The translations under genes and the position numbers were made by a program. This document shows, one piece after another, positions 23,009 to 34,500 of a stretch of DNA of 64,000 nt; position 1 is the first letter of the stretch; each line of letters starts with the position of its first letter. The DNA comes from Massariosphaeria phaeospora (taxonomy: Eukaryota > Ascomycota > Dothideomycetes > Pleosporales): the NCBI GenBank assembly GCA_011032825.1, contig JAADJZ010000024.1, positions 558,001 to 622,000 of the forward strand, written 5' to 3'. The notes beneath the pieces are model-generated. The model ran no database searches. It had not been told where the DNA came from and saw nothing but the letters and a program-made list of their open reading frames with translations.

Positions 23009-25691
23009 ATGGCGGCCTTCCATTCGTTTTCTATGTTTTCCTTAATCTTACTATCAGTTTCCTCAGGCGTGGCTGGCGCAGCAGTCGACAAACGCATTCC
23101 AGTCCCTGCTGGGTACGTCGCGCCATCCTATTACCCTACCCCTCACGGAGGATGGACGCCAGACTGGAGCGAGAGCTACCACAAGGCGTCGTTGTTGGTT
23201 TCAAACATGACGTTAGCTGAGAAAACCAACATCACCGCTGGGAGTGGCCTCTTCATGGGGCGATGTGTGGGCAACACTGGAAGCGCACTGAGAGTCGGTA
23301 TACCTCAGCTATGTCTGCAAGATGGCCCTCTTGGACTGAGGAATTCCGACCATATTACAGCCTTCCCGGCTGGCATCACTGTCGGCGCGACCTGGGACAA
23401 AGATCTGATGTTTCGTAGGGGGGTTGCAATGGGTGAAGAATTCAGAGGCAAAGGTGTCAACATCCACCTTGGGCCCAGCGTTGGACCACTTGGACGGAAA
23501 CCCCGCGGTGGTAGGAACTGGGAGGGCTTCGGCTCGGACCCAGTCCTACAAGCCTTCGGTGGAGCTCTTTCGATCGAGGGAATCCAAAGCGTGGGCGTCA
23601 TTGCCACCATGAAGCACTTGATTGCAAACGAACAGGAGCAGTACAGAATGTACAGCTTGGCTCAGCCCGGAATGTCTTCAAACGTGGATGACCGAACACT
23701 TCATGAACTATACCTATGGCCCTTTGCGGAAGGCGTCAGATCCGGTGTAGGGGCTGTTATGATGGCCTACAATGCTGTACGTGAGTCCCTTGTTGCCACT
23801 GAGGTATTCTCCTAATATTGTCCAGATCAATGGGTCTGCTTGCTCTCAGAATAGCTACTTGATCAATGGTATTTTGAAAGATGAACTGGGCTTCCAAGGG
23901 TTTGTCATGTCCGACTGGCTTGCCCAACTCTCTGGTGTTGCATCAGCGCTATCAGGCCTCGACATGTCGATGCCAGGCGACGTCTACATCATTCCTCTCT
24001 TGGGCAACACTTACTGGATGAGCGAATACTCTAGATCGATTTTGAATGGATCTATACCCGTGGATCGTCTAGATGATTCTGTGACACGAATTCTCGCTGC
24101 GTATTTCCAAATGGGCCAGGATCGGAACTATCCTCGGCCCAACTTCGATACGAACACACAAGACGCCGAAGGCCCTCTCTATCCTGGTGCTTTGATTTCC
24201 CCGAGGGGCATTGTTAACGAATTCGTAAACGTGCAAGCCAACCATGCAGAGGTCGCCCGGGAGGTCGCTCGAGACGCTATCACTTTGCTCAAGAATATCA
24301 ACGGAAGCCTACCTCTATCGCGAAACTCCACGCTGAAGATCTTCGGTACTGATGCGGAGAAGAATCCCGATGGCATCAACTCATGTGCAGACCAAGGCTG
24401 CAACAAGGGTACACTGGGTATGGGCTGGGGCAGTGGCTCCGCTCGTTACCCGTACCTCGATTCTCCTATCGATGGACTCAAATCTCGCAGCGCCAACTTC
24501 CGATTCTTCAATACGGACTCGTTACCCTCGAACTCAAACCCTGCCCCTGGAGACACCGCCATAGTTTTCGTCAGCGCAGACTCGGGCGAGAACTACATCA
24601 CAGTCGAGAACAACCCAGGCGACCGTACCAGCGCCAACCTCAACCTCTGGCACAACGGCGACAAACTGGTCCAAGACGTTGCAGCCGCATACTCTAACGT
24701 TATCGTCGTCGTGCACACGGTTGGCCCGGTCCTCCTTGAAGCATGGCATGACCTCCCCTCCGTCAACGCCGTCCTCTTCGCCCACCTGCCCGGTCAAGAA
24801 GCTGGCGACTCGCTCATGCAAATTCTGTACGGCGACGTCTCGCCTTCAGGCCACCTCCCCTACACCATCCCCACCTCGGAATCCAACTACCCGTCCAGCG
24901 TCTCCCTCGTCAGCTTCCAAGTCGGTCAGCCCCAAGACACCTTCACCGAAGGCCTCTACATCGACTACCGCCACTTCCACGCCGCGAATATCACGCCGCG
25001 CTACGCCTTCGGCCACGGCCTCAGCTACACCACCTTCGCCTTCTCCAACGCGACCATCACCCCCGTCACCCCCTTAACCGCCACCCCACCCCCACGCCCT
25101 GCAAAAGGCTCAACGCCCACGTACTACACCACCATCCCCCCCGCGTCAGAAGCCTACTGGCCCGCCAACTTCCCGCGCATCTGGCGCTACTTGTACCCGT
25201 GGCTCGAAAAGCCCGACGCCGACCGCGCCGCCGCCGCCGTAAACTCCTCTACCAAATACCCCTATCCCCCTGGCTACTCCACGACGCAGACCGCGGGCCC
25301 CGCCTCCGGCGGCGCGCAAGGCGGTAATCCCGCGCTCTTCAACACAGCCTACCGCCTCACCGTCACAGTCACAAACACGGGCACCGCGCCCGGCAAGGCC
25401 GTCGCGCAGCTGTACGTCCAGTTCCCAGCGGGCATTCCCGTTGACACGCCCACAATCCAGCTGCGCGACTTCGCAAAGTCGGCGACGCTGGCTGCGGGCG
25501 AGAGCGCAGCGCTGGAGCTGCGGCTCACGCGCAAGGATCTCAGCGTGTGGGATGTCGCGGCGCAAAACTGGGTCGTGCCGGATGTGCAGGGCGACTATGG
25601 CGTGTGGGTTGGCGGGAGCTCGGATGCGTTGAGGGTGAGGTGTGGGACGGTGGGGGCGGCGTGTGAAGAGAGGGGAGAGGGGCCGGTGTAA
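23009..25691 (+). CDS. secreted GH3 beta-glucosidase
   Basis: Cleaves terminal beta-glucosyl units, typically from cellobiose or other beta-glucosides, outside the cell. Two exons, 23009-23776 and 23826-25691, 877 residues. The GTACGT donor joins YNA to [15 protein letters not shown] in phase, restoring the family's YNxxNGxxxxxN pattern. A signal peptide covers about residues 1-23. The GH3 N-terminal barrel follows ([27 protein letters not shown]), with the expected nucleophile Asp286 in GFVMSDW. The C-terminal sandwich domain is at about 390-640 ([20 protein letters not shown]) and a fibronectin III-like domain closes the protein. Many NxS/T sites suit secretion. Length is normal for the family. 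The 3' half becomes notably C-rich at third positions. True substrate is not deducible. Confidence 0.93.
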
Positions 25692-26214
25692 GTGGGACGG
25701 AGGGATGGATGGAAGCATGGATGTCGTTGTCGTCTTATTGATTTCGTTCGTGGGTCTGTTTGATGGTCATATGTAATATGTAATATGCGATAATGTCCTG
25801 GTTTTTGGTTCGAACGTCTTGAAATGAAATTTGTCTGCATTGCATTGCTTCGGACGGATCGTATATATGTATCAGCTCTGTCTGTCTTCGCAATGGAGCG
25901 GGATCTGTCGGCTGTGGGAGGAGTTGTTCCTGAGTCAGCAAACGCACGGATCTCTCCGAACCCAAACAAACCGCACCAACTGCACCGTGATGGATCAAAT
26001 TCGGGCCTAGGTGGATTCCGTATCGTCAAGTTTTCCAAACTTGACGATACCCGAATGCGGGTTTCTTCCTCGACCGCGCCTGAAACGATCCAAAATCGAC
26101 GAATTCGCTCGACATCGGCGCAACCGTCTGTACAAAGCTCTTTTGAGATAGATTCAACTAGCTATGCATCTTCTATTACCTCGCTTTGCTATAGTTTAGC
26201 TCTCTCTTTCTTTG
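25692..26214. other. 3' flank of the GH3 gene, border of the AT-rich island
   Basis: Ordinary-composition DNA after the GH3 stop codon, turning abruptly AT-rich at about 26150-26220. A short inverted repeat sits near 26020-26052 (TCGTCAAGTTT / AAACTTGACGA), possibly a terminator-like hairpin or end of an old insertion. No gene seen. Confidence 0.5.
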
Positions 26215-26390
26215 AAGCTTAGAACTTAACTCTTAGCGTTTATTAGCTCTAGGTAGCTACTAGCTATAAAATACCTATACTTTTTCTTTTACTAAATTCT
26301 TAACGTACTTTACGAGTTAGCTAGCAACAGAGGTTAGCCAAATACTTTTGCCAAGCTTTTACCAAAACTACTCTATTCTAGCTACGCTAG

Positions 26391-28392
26391 CGAATAGGTA
26401 GAAAGTACTTATTGTTGAGTATAAATTAAGTTAGAGTCGCATAAACCTAAGGTTAAAGTTAAGTTAGAGTAATTAAAGCGTAGGTTAAAGTTAAGTTATA
26501 GGTACTACTTTTAAGTTAATAAACTTGTTATAACTAGCTGTTATAATTATAAAAAGAAAATATATTAAAATATAAAATTGTAGAGGTTTGTGCTAACTTA
26601 ACTTATACTTACGCTAAAACGTTTTAGCGTAAGTATAAGTTAAGTTAGCACTAGAGTTTTACGTAAACTAACTCAACTTTAACCTAACTTATACCTATTT
26701 ACTACTTTAATTCTAGCGCAAAACAGCTTACTTTAGACTTGTATAAAACAATGCAACTTAAGATATTATTTAAAGTTTACTTTTACTACTTGCTTATACG
26801 TACGCGAGTTATGCCTAGTAGAGTAGTAAATAAGTATAAGTTAAGTTAAAGTTAAGTTAGCTTACGTAAAACTCTAGTGCTAACTTAACTTATACCTACG
26901 CTAAAACGTTTTAGCGTAAGTATAAGCTAAGTTAGCATAGACCTCTACAATTTTATATTTTAATATATTTTCTTTTTATAATTATAATAGCTAGTTATAA
27001 CAAGTTTATTTACGCTAGCGAATAAGTAGAAAGTACTTATTGTTGAGTATATATTGAGTTAGAGTTGCATAAACCTAAAGTTAAAATTAAGTTAGAGTAA
27101 CGTACCTTACGGGTAGTCGGGCTACACGGGTTCGCGAGACACTTTTGCCAAGCAAATTATCTAATATTATAACCTTAATACCTTTCTTAATAGTAGGCCT
27201 ATTAGAATAATTTATACACTGTTATAAAGCTCTAAGCTAGGACTTTAAAATCTACTAAAAATTACCTAAATAGGCTAAGTACTACTAGAGTTTTTAAAGT
27301 TTAAAGATAAAGAGCTCGCTTAAGCTCTATACCTAGTATCTAGTAGAATTCTACTATAATAAACTTTTATATTCTAAAATATTCTTATTTATACTGTAAG
27401 TTAGAGTTCTAGAAAGTTATATAGTATATAGCTTAGAATCAAAGCTATTAGATAGAATTAGAGTTTATATATAAAACCTACTAAGTATAAAGTATTAGTA
27501 CTATTATAACTCTAAATAATACTACTTTTTTAAAGCTTATATAGTATAATTATACTAAGTACTAAATTATTAAGTAGTTTTACATTAGGTTTTAATAGTT
27601 ATATATAGATATTTATACTTAGCTAGTATAAAGAAAGTAAACTACTTTCTAACCTATCTAGTAGCTTTAATCTTAGGCTACACGCTATAAAACTCTCTAG
27701 TACTTTAATATATAGTATAAATAAGAATATTTTAGAATATAAAAGTTTATTATAGTAGAATTCTACTAGATACTAGGTATAGAGCTTAAGCGAGCTCTTT
27801 ATCTTTAAACTTTAAAAACTCTAGTAGTACTTAGCCTATTTAGGTAATTTTTAGTAGATTTTAAAGTCCTAGCTTAGAGCTTTAAAACAGTGTATAAATT
27901 ATTCTAATAGGCCTACTATTAAGAAAGGTATTAAAGTTATAATATTAGATAATTTGCTTGGCAAAAGTGTTCCGCGAACTCGTGTAGCCCGACTACCCGT
28001 GAGGTACGTTAATTAAAGCGTAGGTTAAAGTTAAGTTATAAGTACTACTTTTAGGTTAATAAACTTATTATAACTAGCTGTTATAATTATAAAAAGAAAA
28101 TATATTAAAATATAAAATTGTAGAAGTTTGTACTAACTTAACTTATATCTACGCTAAAACGTTTTAGCGTAGGTATAAGTTAAGTTAGCACTAAGGTTTT
28201 ACGTAAGCTAACTCAACTTTAACTTAACTTATACCTATTTACTACTTTAGGTTTATTAATCTAAAAGTAGTACCTATAACCTAATTTTAACCTACGCTTT
28301 AATTATTCTAACTTAACTTTAACTTTAGGTTTGTACAACTCTAACTTAATTTATACTTAACAATAAGTACTTTCTACTTATTCGCTAGCGTA
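26391..28392. repeat. R-family repeat blocks inside P4
   Basis: Ends of the type CGCTAGCGAATARGTAGAAA occur at about 26395 and 27015, and inverted at about 28392. Between them lie several copies of a 190-230-bp module built around a perfect palindrome (CGCTAAAACGTTTTAGCG) and the block TTTTATATTTTAATATATTT: about 26391-26700 and 28012-28260 in one orientation, about 26822-27012 in the other. A similar module returns near 37208-37400. A P4-derived segment (about 26700-26820) separates the first two modules. Whether R is one element or several is unclear. Confidence 0.55.
27100..28009. mobile_element. FB1: 910-bp foldback element with arms of about 310 bp or more
   Basis: TA-bordered (27098-27099, 28010-28011). 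The left arm starts ACGTACCTTACGGGTAGTCG; the right arm is its inverted copy with few mismatches and continues inward through GCTTGGCAAAAGTG to about 27700. The arms enclose a roughly 250-bp AT-rich loop with no coding sign. It shares its layout, length and interior motifs (CCTATTTAGGTAATTTTTAG, TTTAAAACAGTGTA) with FB2 at 57415-58319. The first bases also match the ends of P3 and P4, so these elements may have mobilised it. Confidence 0.8.
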
Positions 28393-28553
28393 ATGCTTAG
28401 TTTAATTGCACTACTCGCATTGCTTTTAAGTTAGCTTACTTTCTTTAGCGCGCACTTGCGTTTTTAGCTTATTTTTTATTACTACGCGCTTTAAACTCTT
28501 TTAAAGTAGTTAAACAAGCTTTATTTTTAACTATTAAAGTTTTTTTTTGCTTA

Positions 28554-30417
28554 ACGTACTTTACGGGTTCGTGTATTACACGAGTTCGTGCATTACTTTT
28601 GCTAAGCTTCTACTAAACTCTACTTTCTACGTAATGCTTTAACAACAACACTAAATAGAACTTTCTAAAGAACGTTAGATATAGCTTGCTTTTTAAGCTT
28701 TTAAACAAAACGCGATACTTTCTTAGCAACGCGCTACAGCTATCTACAACGTTAATTAATTAACACTAAGCTACTAACGCGTAGAATAGACTTTACAAGC
28801 AAATTACTAGCTTAAATTAAAGATTCTAACAAAAACTAAAGAGAGCGTAGTTGTTGAGTATCTACTTAAGCTTATATCGCGCGGATTTTTCTTTAAACTC
28901 GCAGCTATAGCTAATATAGCCAATTCCTTACGCGCAAAGCGCAATCTAGGCTAGGTTAGCTTAAACTAGCTTAGTACGTAGGTTATGCACTACTCTAAGT
29001 TTACAATAAAGTTTAATCGCAAGTACAATTACAAAAAAGCGCTTTGCAAGAATTTTAAAGTTATTTAGAGCTAGTTTTGCCTAGTAGCTAACATAAAAGC
29101 TAAGTATAGTATCTAGAATATAAATACGTACAACTTTAACAAAACAAGTTTTATAATAAGCTAGATATTAACTAAAGCAGTTGTTACTACTTTAGAGAAA
29201 CGAGAATAGCTAAAGGCAATATAGCAAAGCAATAGAAAGTAAACAATAGTTCTTCAAAGCATCAACGCAATAGAGTAAGCTATTCTACTTTTTGTTATTT
29301 TTAAAAGCTACTATTACTTCTTTGCTTGGTACAAGAAAGAGAATCTACTTTAAAACTAGGTTATTGCAGTTTCTAAGAAAAGCTAAACAATAAATAAACT
29401 TAAGCTATAGTAGTTAAAGCACTTTAATAAGTATACAAAGAAAAAAGTAGTTAGCAGCTACTAACTACTCGCAATTGATAGCTATAAGAGCTATAACTCG
29501 CTTGCATTCTAGCAATACTACAAAGAAAACAAAATTATTACTATTTGTATGCTTTCGTACTTATTGCACTTTTTGCAACTTTTTAATGTAAGTTGTTTTA
29601 CTTCTTTAAAAAAAGCGTACGAGCGCTAAGCTAAAAAATTTATGCGCAACTAGATTACTTATATTATAAAACTTAAGTTTCTACTATACTTTATACGCGC
29701 TTATAATGTAGCAATTACTTTTAGTAATATCCAAAAAAAGTTTTAAAGCGCTAGATTAGTTTTATTTAACCTAAAACAAGTTATAACAGCTTTTAACGTT
29801 TGGCTACGTACTTTATTACTACTACTACTTATTAACAACAAGCTTTAGCAGTTGCAAACTTTAAGCAATACTTTTAAACTAAAGTCGCAATTAACGCTTG
29901 TAAAAGCAAGAATTTAGAAGTATATAGATAGCTTACCAACGTCTATAGTAAAAGCCTTTAAAAAAGTTTTAAAAAAAGCAGCTATTATCGCGCACAAGCT
30001 AGTGTTAGCGCAATAAAAAATAGCTAAACTAAAGATAGTAAATAAAGCTGCTACGCAACGTAAATTGCATAAAAGAAAGCAAGTTTAAGCAAAAAGAACT
30101 TTAACAGTTAAAAATAAAGCTTGTTTAACTGCTCTAAAGAAGTTTAGAGCGCGTAGTAATAAAAAAAAACTAAAAACGCAAGTGCGCGCTAAAGTAGGTA
30201 AACTATCTCAAAAATAGTGTAAATAGTGTTATTAAGCTAGGCACAACGCGCGTACGTATAAGCAAGTAGTAAAAGTAAACTCTAAATAATATCTTGTATT
30301 ATATTACTCTACACAAAGCTAAAGTAAGCTATTTTGCGCTAGAATAAAGTAGTTTTGGTAAGAGCTTAGCAAAAGTAATGCACGAACTTGTGTAATGCAC
30401 GAACTCGTAAAGTACGT
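28554..30417 (+). mobile_element. P3: pogo/Fot1-like element nested in P4
   Basis: 1,864 bp, TA-bordered, with inverted ends beginning ACGTACTTTACGGGTTCG on the left and ending CGAACTCGTAAAGTACGT on the right. It reads on the plus strand. Near 29740 there is a match to the P1/P2 transposase segment (FKALD, VLFNL type). Near 30200-30290 a degraded zinc knuckle (CxxC ... HNART) remains. Stops are frequent. It interrupts the minus-strand reading of P4, so it inserted later. Confidence 0.75.
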
Positions 30418-32656
30418 TAAACTTGCTTTTTTTTATGCAATCTACGTTGCGTAGTAGCTTTATTTGCTACTTAAAGCTTTGTAATTTTTTTTTGCGCTAA
30501 CACTAGCTTATGCGCAGTAATTGCTGCTTTTTTTAAAACTTTTTTAAAAGCTTTTATTATAAACGTTAGTAAGCTATTTATATACTTTCAAATTCTTGCT
30601 TTTACAAACGTTAATTGCGACTTAAATTTAAAAGTATTGCTTAGAGTTTGCAACTGCTAAAGCTTGTTGTTAATAAATAGTAGTAGTAATAGAGTACGCA
30701 ACTAAATGTCAAAAGCTATTATAACTTATTTTAAGTTAAATAAAACTAATCTAGCGCTTTAAAACTTTTTTGAATATTACTAAAAGTAATTGCTGCATTA
30801 TAGGCGCGTATAAAGCATAGTAGAAACTTAAGTTTTGTAATGTAAATAATTTAGTTGCGTATAAATTTTTTAGCTTAGCGCTTGTACGCTTTTTTTAAAA
30901 AAGCAAAACAATCTACATTAAAAAGCTATAAAAAGTGCAATAAGTGCGAAAGCATATAAATAGTAATAATTTTGTTTTTCTTGTAGTACTACTAGAAATT
31001 AAGCGAGTCGTAGCTTTTATAGCTATTAATAATAAAGAGCTAATAAGCGTTTACAACTTTTTTCTTTGTATACTTATTAAAGTGCTTTAACTACTACAGC
31101 TTAAGTTTATTTATTGTCTAGCTATTTTTAGAAACTGCAATAACTTAGTTTTAAAGCAAATTCTTTTTCTTGTACTAAGCAAAGAAGTAATAGCAGCTTT
31201 TAAAAGTAATAAAAAGTAAAATAGCTTACTTTGTTGCGTTGATGCTTTGGATAACTGTTGTTTACTTTCTATTGCTTTGCTGTATTGCTTTTAGCTATCC
31301 TCGTTTCTCTAAAGCTATAACAACTACTTTAGTTAATATCTATTTTATTATAAAGCCTAACTCGTTAAAGTTATACGTGTTTTTATTTTAGATACTATAC
31401 TTAGCTTTTATGTTAGCTACTAGGCGAAACTAGTTCTAAATAACTTCTAGATTCTCGCAAAGCGCTTTCTTGTAATTGTACTTGCAATTAAACTTTATTG
31501 TAAACTTAAAGCAGTGTTTAACTTACGTACTAAGCTAGTTTAAGCTAACATAGCTTAGATTGCACTTTGCGCGCAAAGAATTAGCTATATTAGCTATAGC
31601 TGCAAGCTTAAAAAGAAATTCGCGCGTAATAAGCTTTTAACAACTATTTTCTTTTTAAGCTTAGTTAGATTTTTTAATTTAAGCTAGCAATTTGCTTGTA
31701 AAAGCTATTTAGCGCGTTGATTACTTAGTATTGTATAAAAAACATTGTAGATAGCTGTAGCGCGTTGCTAAAATAGTGTTGCATTTTGTTTAAAAGCTTA
31801 AAAAGTAATTTGTATTTAACGTTCGTTAGAAAAGTTTATTTAGTATTGTTGTTAAAGTATTACGTAGAAAAGTAGTTTTTGTAAAAGCTTAGCAAAAGTA
31901 TTTAGCTAACTTATGTATTTAGCTAACTTGTAAAGTACGTTACTACTTCTATAATATATAACGTATTCTACTATTAAACTTACTAAACTATCGAACTTGC
32001 TAAAAATGCTTAGCACAACGAACACTAGTTACAAATCTTTAATTTTCTTGCTATTAAATAAGAAACTAGCGTACGTTGTGCTCGTAGCTAATTTAGAAAA
32101 TATCTTTGTATTTTTCTAGCACGTTTGCGCGTTGTACTTAGTTTCTTTATAGTTTTAACAGCAACGTACAGCTAAGCTAGCGAATAAGTAAAAGTTAAGT
32201 TAAAGTTAAGTTGCTTTTTTTATAACTTTAACTTAACTCTACTTATATACTTAATCTTTTAACGCTAGTACAAAGTTATAGTTAAGTTAAGTTGCATAAA
32301 TTTTAGATTAAAATTAAGTTATCTCGCATAGGCTTTAAGTTATAGTTGAGTTATAGTTAAGTTGTTATATTTAAAGTTTACATATTGTATTTTAACGTTA
32401 GCAAAGTACAAGTTGCTTAAGTTTATTACAAATTGTTATTATAGCGTAGAATTAGTTGCATTTTAATAGCTAAGTACAAAGCAACGTCTACGCTAGGTAT
32501 TGCTAAAAAATTCAAAATTATTATAGCTTTATACCGCTAGAATAAGTAGCAACTAAACTTTAGCTTTTACGTTTGCTACAAACTCTTTTTATACTTTCTA
32601 AAGTAACTTTTTGCTAGATTTATATTTTTTATGTTAATTGTTACTTATTTCGCGTA

Positions 32657-34500
32657 ACGTGTTTTATTAGTAAGTCGGCTACTTTAGTGAGTTGGCTACT
32701 AAACCCTAGCGTCGCGCACGCGCAGCGACGTAGTGCAACACTACAACAAATTACTATACTATACGCAATAAAATAATATTATTTAGAAGCAGTACTACTA
32801 TCTACATCCTCTATTTCTACTTTACAAGTGCGAGAATTATGCTCAATCTCGCTACAACGGCCGCAGCGCTTCTTTGCGCGCACCTTTTTCGCAAGCGTCT
32901 TGCTGTTCTTACGACTACTACTCTCTTTTGCAGCAATTAAGTTAGATACTTTACTAACTATTAGAGTTTTTTTAACTTGTACGTATTGCTTTTTACAAGT
33001 TTTGCGCTTTGTAAGCTTTTCAATTGCGCTTCGCATACGCGCTTGTTTTTTTTGTAGCAATACTATATTATGCGCTATCTGCTACGCGCCTTTACTTAGC
33101 TGTTGTACCTACTCGTTAAAAGAGCTTGCTAAAGAACTTAAGCGCTTTTGCATTCTCTGTTAAATAAGCGTAGTTTGAGCTTCTAGCTCTTTTGCGTTGC
33201 GCAGCGTTTTTGCTTTTTATGCAGCGTCGTTGCGCTGTAGCGAAGTTAGCGTGCGCAACTTTACATCAAGCTTCGATAACACTGCATCTAAGTTAAATAA
33301 AACTAATCTAGCGCTTCTAAACCTTGCGCGAGCGTTCTTTTTAGTAAATGTATGCTCGTAGGCAGCTTTAAAGGCTAGTAAAAAAGTTTCTTTGCTAATG
33401 TAGTAGATGTAGTTGCGCGCTAAAGCTAAGATACTATTGCTATAAAAGCGCTTTAGCGGCGCGAAGCAAGCAACGTCGAGAAGCTGCAGCAAGTGCGATA
33501 AGTAAAATAACATGCAAAAAGCAATAATCTTGTTCTCTTTGCAGTAGTTCTAGAAAGCAAGCAAGCAATAGCTTTTGTAGCTGTTAATAATAAGTAGCCT
33601 GTACGCTTTTACAGACTTTGCATGCGTATTAAAGTGTTTAAGCTAGTTAACCTCAAAATCGTTGCTCGTCTAGCTATTTAGACTAACTTAGATAACCTAG
33701 TTGCGTAGTATTCTTAGCTCAAACTAGGTAGAGATTAAGACCTTGCTAGCGAAGATAATAAAGAGTAGAATGCGCTTTCTCGTTGCGCTAATAGCTTGTA
33801 TCAAAGTAGTTCATTCGCGATTGCTAGGCTGTAGTTTCTTTGCTTTTTTAAGCTTATCTAAGCCTGTTACTACGAGCTAAGACGTAATCTTGCCTATTAA
33901 AAAGCCTAATTCATTAAAGTTCTAAGTATTCTTATTAAGGATATCGTACTTCGCTTTTACCAATTGAACTAGGCTGAACTAAGGCTTAATAACTGCTAAG
34001 TCTTTGCAAGCAGCTCGCTAGCAATTGTACAAACAGCTCTATCGCGTTCGCAGCTTAAGAGTACGCTTAATAAACTTATTAACCTAGCACTTGCTAGTAG
34101 AGTTGCATTTGCGCTCTTTTAGTAGTCTATCTGCTATATCTTGTATGTGTGCCTTTAAAAGCGGTAGACCTCGTAAGAATTTGTTAAGTATACGCTGCAC
34201 AATTGCTTCCTTTTCTAGTTTTGTAAAGCGCTTTGATTTTAGCTCGCAGTTGCGTTAAGAGCGTCTTTTAGCGCGTTAGTTTTAAATTGTTGATTAAAGA
34301 ACTTTGTAGACTGCAGCAGCGCGCTTTTTGCTTTAAATCTGCTTAGATTGAATATTAGAAATAGCGATATATATATCGCCTTTAGTATAGGTACTTTGCG
34401 CGTTGTGTTGTTAAGACATTACGTGTTGTTGCCGCGCAGTCGCTGCGCTAGTGTTTAGTAGCCAACTTACTAAAGTAGCTAACTTACTAATAAAACACGT
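32657..34500 (-). mobile_element. P1: pogo/Fot1-like element inserted in L-A
   Basis: About 1,844 bp with inverted ends (ACGTGTTTTATTAGTAAGT) bordered by TA at 32655-32656 and 34501-34502. The L-B copy shows the corresponding site without the element near 44803-44812 (CGCGTGTATAGCG), against CGCGTA[P1]TATATAGCG here. This demonstrates insertion at a TA target with duplication. P1 is a close, inverted relative of P2. Confidence 0.9.
32779..34419 (-). pseudogene. P1 transposase, pogo/Fot1 DDE type, broken by stops
   Basis: From ATG at 34419 to the stop at 32779 is 1,641 nt, exactly the length of the P2 frame, so no net frameshift has occurred; only substitutions break it. The open piece at 33513-33217 carries the end of the DDE_1 core (LLDVACFAPLKRFYS, resembling the LQPLDVGxFxPLK motif of pogo/Fot1 transposases). 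The 33060-32779 piece has a coiled basic segment and a zinc knuckle (CGRCSEIEHNSRTC), common at the C-terminus of fungal pogo-like transposases. Inactive as it stands. Confidence 0.85.

Larger units (their letters stand above)
26303..31940 (-). mobile_element. P4: pogo/Fot1-like element, interrupted by later insertions
   Basis: The left end (ACGTACTTTACGAGTTAG ... ACTTTTGCCAAGCTTTTACC) and the right end (its inverted match, ending at 31940) share the same about 75-bp terminal repeat, each bordered by TA (26301-26302 and 31941-31942). Between them the original element is split by two R-type repeat blocks carrying FB1, and by P3 at 28554. The transposase remnant reads on the minus strand, mainly 30418-31900. 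The nested order is therefore P4 first, then R, FB1 and P3. Interior boundaries of the R blocks are approximate. Confidence 0.65.

Noticed and set aside
25824..26222. Open frame after the GH3 gene, running into the island
   Set aside because: No domain, crosses the sharp composition border, and has no start context or intron support.
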